The position numbers and the translations under genes are program-made. A model generated the notes under the pieces. It made no database searches. It saw only the letters and a program-made list of their open reading frames with translations, and was not told the origin of the DNA. Positions 59,314 to 64,000 of a stretch of 64,000 nucleotides of DNA are shown here, piece after piece. The first letter of the stretch is position 1; each line of letters begins with the position of its first letter. The DNA lies in NCBI RefSeq assembly GCF_018035235.1, contig NZ_WPCV01000004.1, positions 310,001 to 374,000 on the forward strand, read 5' to 3'. The DNA is from Citrobacter sp. On2M. Lineage in GTDB: Bacteria > Pseudomonadota > Gammaproteobacteria > Enterobacterales > Enterobacteriaceae.

Positions 59314-59327
59314 CAAAATGGTCCCAA
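59314..59327 (-). repeat. Right inverted repeat of the phase switch
   Basis: On the minus strand it reads TTGGGACCATTTTG. It lies 252 bp upstream of the pilin start codon, close to the geometry of E. coli fimS and fimA. Confidence 0.85.
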
Positions 59328-59460
59328 CTGTTCCTATTTTAGGTCAAAAAAACATCGCTGTGAGGGTTTGAAAGGAAGGGGATAAGCAAAATGATTGAAA
59401 ATTAAAATTTTACGGTTTGTAAAATTTGTGCGGTAGCTTTGTATTTATTCAAGTAAGAGT

Positions 59461-59501
59461 CCATCAGTAATCCTGTTAATTAATAATAGAGTTGCTGATG
59501 G
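59461..59501 (+). repeat. Hairpin in the pilin mRNA leader
   Basis: CCATCAGTAA (59461-59470) and TTGCTGATGG (59492-59501) pair at nine of ten positions, followed by TTTCTTCC. It lies about 80 nt before the pilin ATG and could act as a leader stability or attenuation element. Confidence 0.5.
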
Positions 59502-59578
59502 TTTCTTCCATCGAAAAATACATCGCAAATAATATCAAAAAGCATGCTTAATATCAGCATCCTAATAAGGAATATGAA

Positions 59579-60127
59579 ATGAAAAAATTACTGAAGGTCT
59601 CCACACTGACTCTGGCGGTATTATCGGGATCAGCGTTTGCAGCACCAAATAGTGGTGATGTCCAGTTTATTGGAGCTGTTGTTGACACAACTTGCGACAT
59701 TGTGCCGCTTGCAGATACTGGTGCAGTAAGTAGCGTTGTTCAATTGGGTAATGTTACAACTTCTACAAAAGCGGCTGGTTCTGGTTCTAACCAAAGTCCG
59801 GTAGTGAATTTTTCTCTGAAACCGAAGGCGGGCACTACCTGTAATCCAGTTGCTATGAGTAATGCCTCTTTTGCATTTTCTGGACCTCTGGAAGCCTCTG
59901 GACTGGTACCTCAAAGCGGAACAGCAACCGATGCCATCGTAAAATTGCGTGCAGTAAATGCAGTTGGAGGTGCTCATGATATCGATAAAACCCGCACGAC
60001 ATCAGATGTAACATTGACTGATTTGAATGACCCTGCCAAAGGCGCGCAATTTACTGCGCAACTGATAGGTGGTACCCAGGCAGGCGATTACCGCTCTGCT
60101 CTTGCTTACGTAGTTTCTTACAACTAA
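59579..60127 (+). CDS. Major fimbrial subunit (chaperone-usher pilin)
   Basis: This 182-residue pilin precursor has the signal peptide MKKLLKVSTLTLAVLSGSAFA. The mature APNSGDVQFIGAVVDTTCDIVP carries the donor-strand extension and the first Cys (C39); the partner is C88 in GTTCNPVAM. The C-terminal beta-strand ends AYVVSYN with the typical penultimate aromatic region. Sequence style (GDVQFIGAV-DTTCD) is closer to Std/Pef-type pilins than to FimA of type 1 fimbriae, but I cannot assign a named family. It is first in the operon, directly downstream of the invertible switch. Confidence 0.9.
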   Translation: MKKLLKVSTLTLAVLSGSAFAAPNSGDVQFIGAVVDTTCDIVPLADTGAVSSVVQLGNVTTSTKAAGSGSNQSPVVNFSLKPKAGTTCNPVAMSNASFAFSGPLEASGLVPQSGTATDAIVKLRAVNAVGGAHDIDKTRTTSDVTLTDLNDPAKGAQFTAQLIGGTQAGDYRSALAYVVSYN

Positions 60128-60138
60128 GTCATTTCAAT

Positions 60139-60175
60139 CCCTGCCCGTACTAAGCGGTATAAGTACGAGGCAGGG
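60139..60175 (+). terminator. Intercistronic stem-loop between pilin and usher genes
   Basis: CCCTGCC-C-GTACT ... AGTAC-GA-GGCAGGG forms a long stem 11 bp after the pilin stop, followed by TCTTCC. Such loops are typical of fimbrial operons and keep the pilin transcript more abundant than the usher transcript. A full terminator is unlikely, as usher, chaperone and minor subunit depend on read-through. Confidence 0.75.
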
Positions 60176-60236
60176 TCTTCCTCTATTAAAGCAATTTTAT
60201 TCTTGTTCTTCTCTTTTGCTCTGAAGGCAGGTCTGT

Positions 60237-62720
60237 GTGAGTACAAAATATAACATAGCAAGAAAACAACCTGCGCTGTCTCTTCTGGCACTAAGCATTT
60301 GTTCTTCCTTTGCATCTGCCACCGAACTGAATATGGCATTTCTACAGGGAATCACAGATGTGCCCTCTGTTCTGAAAGACGGTGTAAAATACCCTGCAGG
60401 TCAATACTACGTCGACGTTTCTCTCAACGGATCCCGCACCGGACGAATGCCATTTGAGATTAGCGCGGAAGATGAGCAGGCTGGACAACCCTGCTTCAGC
60501 CCGGAATGGCTCCACAGTGCGGGTATCTTTTTTAAACCGGAAGCTTACCAGGATACATTTGATTCCATTCGCGGCTGTTATTCAATTGGAAAGAAAATGG
60601 CCTCTAAAGTCAATTTTGACCTTGGAGCTCAATCTCTGGATTTCAGTATCCCTCAGGCGTGGATGACAGAAAAAAATGATGCTACGCGCTGGGACTATGG
60701 CATAAATGGTCTGCGTCTGAAGTACAGTGGTAACTTTAATCAAAACGTTCAAAATAAGAATAATAGCTACAGCAATGATTCGATCAATGCTTATGGTAGT
60801 TTCAATTCGAGCCTCAATATTGGCCGCTGGATTTTATCCAGCGACATGAATGCTAAACGCAATTTGTGGGGAAATGAATTCGCCACGAATAATCTTACCC
60901 TTTCCACCGCTATTAGCCAGGTTAAAGGAGATTTACTGCTCGGGCGTTCACAGACAAGAACTGAGTTATTCAGCGACTTTAGTTTTTATGGAATATCATT
61001 GCGTTCTAATAGCAACATGCGCTCATGGCTCACCCGCGGCTATGCCCCAGTTATCTCCGGAGTAGCCTCTACCACATCAAGAATTACAGTGACTCAGGGT
61101 GGGTATACAATTTATTCTCGCGTGATACCTCCAGGTCCATATCGTCTCGATGACATCAATTCTACCAGTAACGGAAATATGGTTGTAACAGTAGAGGATA
61201 ATAGTGGTCGTAAAACTGTAACTGAATATCCTGTAGCAACCCTGCCTTCGCTTCTACGTCCTGGAGAATATAATTACAATTTTGCTGTTGGACAGCGTAA
61301 CGACTCTAATCGTTTAGGGGATGCTTTCTCCTCAGGGTATGGCACTTTTGGCCTGGCCAGCTTCGACTGGGGGTTACCAACGACCACGCTTAATATCGCT
61401 ACTCTGCTGCATAACAGTTATCAGGCTGCCGGAGTTGGGCTTACGCAATCAATGGGAGAACTCGGCGCTGTCGCGTTAAGTGTAAATGGGGCGCGGGCTG
61501 AGTATGATAATAACTCTCAACGCCAGGGAATAAGCGCAACATTAAAATATGCAAAAAGTTTCACTAACCAGACAGATATTCAGTTACTGACGTACAGGTA
61601 TCAGAGCCCTGGATATACCGAATTTGTGAACTGGAATCCTAAGGACGAAATAGGACGAAAGATTTATGATCCGGATGGCCTGGGCTTTAATGAACACTAC
61701 ATTTGGTTTGATGGCAAAGAGAAGGCGCGATATGAAGCCCGACTGTCCCATCGGATAGATAACATTTATATTAACAGCGCGTTCTGGCAGCAATCTTACT
61801 GGAATCGTAACACCGATGCTATTGGAGCATCATTGTCCGTCAACACCACAATACTTGACGGGGTATCGCTCTACATTAACGGAAACTATTCACGTAATGC
61901 ATGGTCAACTACAGATGAGTATTCAGGTGCCCTGGGTGTAAGCATCCCGTTTACGCTGGGAGGTATTCGTCATAACAGCAGTAATTCAGTCGGCTATAGC
62001 CGATACAATGGTACCTCTTTTAATACCAACATATCGGCCGCTCTGGACGAACGCCTTAGTTACAGTGTTAATGCTGGAATGGATGAACACAGTAATAATA
62101 CAGTTGGTGCATCGGCTAGTTATGCCTTTGACCGAATTCAGACTAACTTAGCAGTTTCACAAAGCCGAGATGCAACCACTTTATCCGGAAATCTCTCTGG
62201 TACAGCCATTGCCACGAGGCAAACGGGTCTACTGCTCACAAGAGAATCTTCAGACACTGTAGCCGTTGTCAGAATTAGAGATACACCAGGAGTGACATTC
62301 AATGGTTCACTTCCAACTAACAGCAGCGGAAATACTGTGCTTTACCTGACAGGATATAACCCTACAACGATAAGCATTAATCCGGAAAACGTACCGGAAA
62401 GCGCTGAGTTGCTCAATACTTCCTATAATGTTGTTCCAACAGAAAAAGCAATTATCTACCGCGAATTTGATTTCCAGAAAGTGCGGCGTTATATCGTTCG
62501 GTTACGTGATATGCAGGGTAATGAAATTACTGGTGGAAACGCAACCACGGAGCAGGGGCTGGATGCTGGTTTTGTCACGCGTAATGGCGTTTTGCTGATG
62601 AATCTGCTCTCCGCCCCGAAAACTATTACAGTAAGTCAAAGTACTGGAAAAATATGTCGATTTAGTGCGGTAGGGTTGAAGGAAAATATAGGAACAGTTC
62701 AGGAGGTTCGTTGTGAATAG
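60237..62720 (+). CDS. Fimbrial outer-membrane usher
   Basis: This 827-residue outer-membrane usher translocates and assembles pilin-chaperone complexes. It starts at a GTG with GAAGG upstream and has a signal peptide ending near SSFASA. The N-terminal chaperone-binding domain has TELNMAFLQG and ends before a large beta-barrel (for example RWDYGINGLRLKYSGNFNQN). A plug-like segment includes ISRVTV-type strands near ITVTQGGYTIYSRVIPPGPYRLDDI. The C-terminal domain has paired Cys (GKICRFSAVG and EVRCE). Length is normal for the family. Its stop overlaps the chaperone start. Confidence 0.93.
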   Translation: MSTKYNIARKQPALSLLALSICSSFASATELNMAFLQGITDVPSVLKDGVKYPAGQYYVDVSLNGSRTGRMPFEISAEDEQAGQPCFSPEWLHSAGIFFKPEAYQDTFDSIRGCYSIGKKMASKVNFDLGAQSLDFSIPQAWMTEKNDATRWDYGINGLRLKYSGNFNQNVQNKNNSYSNDSINAYGSFNSSLNIGRWILSSDMNAKRNLWGNEFATNNLTLSTAISQVKGDLLLGRSQTRTELFSDFSFYGISLRSNSNMRSWLTRGYAPVISGVASTTSRITVTQGGYTIYSRVIPPGPYRLDDINSTSNGNMVVTVEDNSGRKTVTEYPVATLPSLLRPGEYNYNFAVGQRNDSNRLGDAFSSGYGTFGLASFDWGLPTTTLNIATLLHNSYQAAGVGLTQSMGELGAVALSVNGARAEYDNNSQRQGISATLKYAKSFTNQTDIQLLTYRYQSPGYTEFVNWNPKDEIGRKIYDPDGLGFNEHYIWFDGKEKARYEARLSHRIDNIYINSAFWQQSYWNRNTDAIGASLSVNTTILDGVSLYINGNYSRNAWSTTDEYSGALGVSIPFTLGGIRHNSSNSVGYSRYNGTSFNTNISAALDERLSYSVNAGMDEHSNNTVGASASYAFDRIQTNLAVSQSRDATTLSGNLSGTAIATRQTGLLLTRESSDTVAVVRIRDTPGVTFNGSLPTNSSGNTVLYLTGYNPTTISINPENVPESAELLNTSYNVVPTEKAIIYREFDFQKVRRYIVRLRDMQGNEITGGNATTEQGLDAGFVTRNGVLLMNLLSAPKTITVSQSTGKICRFSAVGLKENIGTVQEVRCE

Positions 62721-63414
62721 TATTAAGAAGTTTTTTAAGTTAGCAGTCATGACGACGTCTATGACATTATTTTTTGCTGGTTATGCCATAGCTGCTTTTA
62801 CTCTTAATGGAACTCGTTTTATTTATGAAGAAGGGAAGAAAAATATTTCCTTTGAAGTAAGTAGCAGCTCAGATGATATCTATGGAGCTCAGGTGTGGAT
62901 TGAAAATATATCGCAGAGTAAAGCGGATGTTTTTATAGTACCGTCTCCACCATTTTTTAGGATTGGGCCGAGAGGTAAACAGATAGTACGATTAATGAAT
63001 GTAAACCCGACTTTGCCGTCAGATAAGGAATCTTTATTTCGTCTTAATGTTCAAGAGATTCCGCCAAAACCCAAAGAAACTGATGGTAGCGTGATCGCCA
63101 TAGCAATGAATACCCAGGTTAAGCTGATTTACCGCCCAAAAGCTCTGGCTGAAGGACGTAAAAATGCAGAAAAACAGCTGGTTTTGTCGAATCGGGATGG
63201 AAGGGTCTGGATAAAGAACCCGACACCCTACTATTTTGCGGTCACGAAACTGAAAAGCCAGGGGAAAGAGATCGAGCTAAATGCGGATGTGCAGCGTGCA
63301 CTTGCACAACTGGCCCCGTACTCAGAAGTGAATACCGGGCACACAAATCTTAAAGACGTAAGTGTTATAGCCCTTAACGATTGGGGCGGCGCGGTGAAAT
63401 ATGATATTAAATAA
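62713..63414 (+). CDS. Periplasmic fimbrial chaperone (PapD-like)
   Basis: This 233-residue periplasmic chaperone has a signal peptide (SIKKFFKLAVMTTSMTLFFAGYAIA) and two Ig-like domains. The conserved subunit-anchoring residues are the Arg of LNGTRFIYEEGKKNISFEV and the Lys of KLIYRPKAL. The edge-strand region is RLNVQEIPPKP, with a short F1-G1 loop as in FGS chaperones. Translation begins at GTG 62713 with AGGAGG 6 bp upstream, overlapping the usher stop by 8 bp. It delivers pilins to the usher. Confidence 0.93.
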   Translation: MNSIKKFFKLAVMTTSMTLFFAGYAIAAFTLNGTRFIYEEGKKNISFEVSSSSDDIYGAQVWIENISQSKADVFIVPSPPFFRIGPRGKQIVRLMNVNPTLPSDKESLFRLNVQEIPPKPKETDGSVIAIAMNTQVKLIYRPKALAEGRKNAEKQLVLSNRDGRVWIKNPTPYYFAVTKLKSQGKEIELNADVQRALAQLAPYSEVNTGHTNLKDVSVIALNDWGGAVKYDIK

Positions 63415-63925
63415 CCAACTGTTTAACATATTTATGTGTATCATCCTGCTCTCGGTCTTTAATTCCGCGAACGCTGTCACTACCAGTAACCGGGTTACTG
63501 TTACGGCAAGATTCACCACACCTCCGTGTACATTGACAATGCCTGATCGTGTAAACCTGGGGGCGATTTTACCCGGTGCGCAGAGTTATCCCCCATTCAT
63601 TATCCGGCTGGATTGTCCACTGCCAGCAGCTATAACTGCGTTATATGCTGAAATTGTTCAGGGAAGTCTGAGCGCGGGGAGCAATAATCGCGTTGATATG
63701 ACCGGGCCAGCAGGAAGTTCCGGAACCCCCGTAAAACTGTGGTTGACAGATAATGATGGGAAAGAAGTCATGCTGGACGGGAGTGGTTCCTCTGAAGAGA
63801 GTGGTCGCTTTTGCTCAGGCACAGGAAGTCGCAACTGTACTATCACGCCAAATACGGAAGTAGAAATAGATACCCCACGTGGCCTAACCAGCGCCATGTT
63901 AAGATTCAATGTTATTGTTCCATAG
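63401..63925 (+). CDS. Minor fimbrial subunit / possible tip protein
   Basis: This 174-residue secreted protein has the signal peptide MILNNQLFNIFMCIILLSVFNSANA and a pilin-like domain (RVTVTARFTTPPCTLTMPDRVNLGAILPGAQ). Conserved Cys residues are in PPCTL and RLDCP, with a further pair in GRFCSGTGSRNCTI. It is too short for a two-domain adhesin of about 300 residues, so it may be a tip or initiator subunit. It overlaps the chaperone gene by 14 bp and completes a four-gene pilin-usher-chaperone-minor subunit operon. More subunits could lie beyond the window. Confidence 0.85.
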   Translation: MILNNQLFNIFMCIILLSVFNSANAVTTSNRVTVTARFTTPPCTLTMPDRVNLGAILPGAQSYPPFIIRLDCPLPAAITALYAEIVQGSLSAGSNNRVDMTGPAGSSGTPVKLWLTDNDGKEVMLDGSGSSEESGRFCSGTGSRNCTITPNTEVEIDTPRGLTSAMLRFNVIVP

Positions 63926-64000
63926 AAAAATTATGACTAATCTATATATTGTGTTTGTTATATAAAATTAATTTTATGTTTTTTAAAATAATCGTGTTGA
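63926..64000. other. AT-rich tail of the window
   Basis: Seventy-five AT-rich bases follow the minor subunit gene. An ATG at 63933 opens a frame that stops after about ten codons. Nothing else is visible before the window ends. Confidence 0.6.

Larger units (their letters stand above)
59015..59327. promoter_or_regulatory. Predicted invertible fimbrial phase switch (fimS-like), 313 bp
   Basis: The element is bounded by TTGGGACCA (59015-59023) and its reverse complement TGGTCCCAA (59319-59327). With the inner flanks the match extends to 13 of 14 bases. E. coli fimS is 314 bp with 9-bp repeats TTGGGGCCA, one base different. The segment is AT-rich and lies between a FimE-like recombinase and the major pilin gene. 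Both internal ends contain promoter-like sequences, so the present orientation cannot be called ON or OFF with certainty. An 8-bp-arm hairpin (AAAATCAG / CTGATTTT, 59216-59240) lies inside. Confidence 0.85.

Noticed and set aside
61584-61793. Minus-strand frame inside the usher gene
   Set aside because: Antisense shadow of usher beta-barrel coding sequence; no start site features.

Overview
The window is 64 kb of chromosome from an Enterobacterales member of the Escherichia/Salmonella/Citrobacter group. Gene content and order follow the E. coli K-12 segment from ybiO through glnHPQ, dps, ompX, moeAB, gsiABCD, dacC, mdfA and potFGHI to rlmC, and the proteins are close to but distinct from the E. 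coli ones. I lean towards Citrobacter, but the genus is an inference. No rRNA, tRNA, CRISPR array, insertion sequence or prophage was seen.

Layout. 1-12 kb: mechanosensitive channel ybiO (cut by the window edge), glutamine importer glnHPQ with a sigma-54/NtrC control region, dps, rhtA, ompX, opgE, the small protein gene mntS with its MntR box, mntR-ybiR, ldtB and ybiT. 13-19.7 kb: a sugar/anaerobic enzyme block (ybiU, ybiV, glycyl-radical enzyme pflF with activase pflE, and fsaA). Its three upstream regions carry an identical 13-bp motif; an FNR-like site and a CRP-like site sit beside two of them. 19.7-29 kb: moeAB, a chromosomal aadA-type aminoglycoside nucleotidyltransferase between moeA and iaaA, then iaaA-gsiABCD for glutathione and isoaspartyl peptide use. 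29-40.6 kb: rimO, bssR, yliI, gstB, dacC, deoR, ybjG, mdfA, ybjH, ybjI, ybjJ and rcdA.

40.6-45.3 kb is an accessory block absent from the K-12 order: a LysR regulator, a divergent EamA exporter, a short-chain-dehydrogenase-like protein that has lost its catalytic residues, and an AT-rich Bcr/CflA-type MFS pump. A GTGTTG hexanucleotide tandem repeat lies upstream of the pump. 45.3-57 kb returns to the conserved backbone: ybjL, ybjM, grxA, ybjC-nfsA-rimK-ybjN, potFGHI, ybjO and rlmC.

57-64 kb is a second accessory region, at the place where E. coli has artJ. After about 1.1 kb without a recognisable gene comes a FimE-like tyrosine recombinase and a chaperone-usher operon (major pilin, usher, chaperone, minor subunit). 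The main discovery candidate is here. A 313-bp segment bounded by the inverted repeat TTGGGACCA (E. coli fimS uses TTGGGGCCA and is 314 bp) lies between recombinase and pilin genes and looks like an invertible promoter switch. The left repeat is inside the recombinase reading frame, so inversion is predicted to change the recombinase from 224 to 205 residues, coupling fimbrial phase to the recombinase's own C-terminus.
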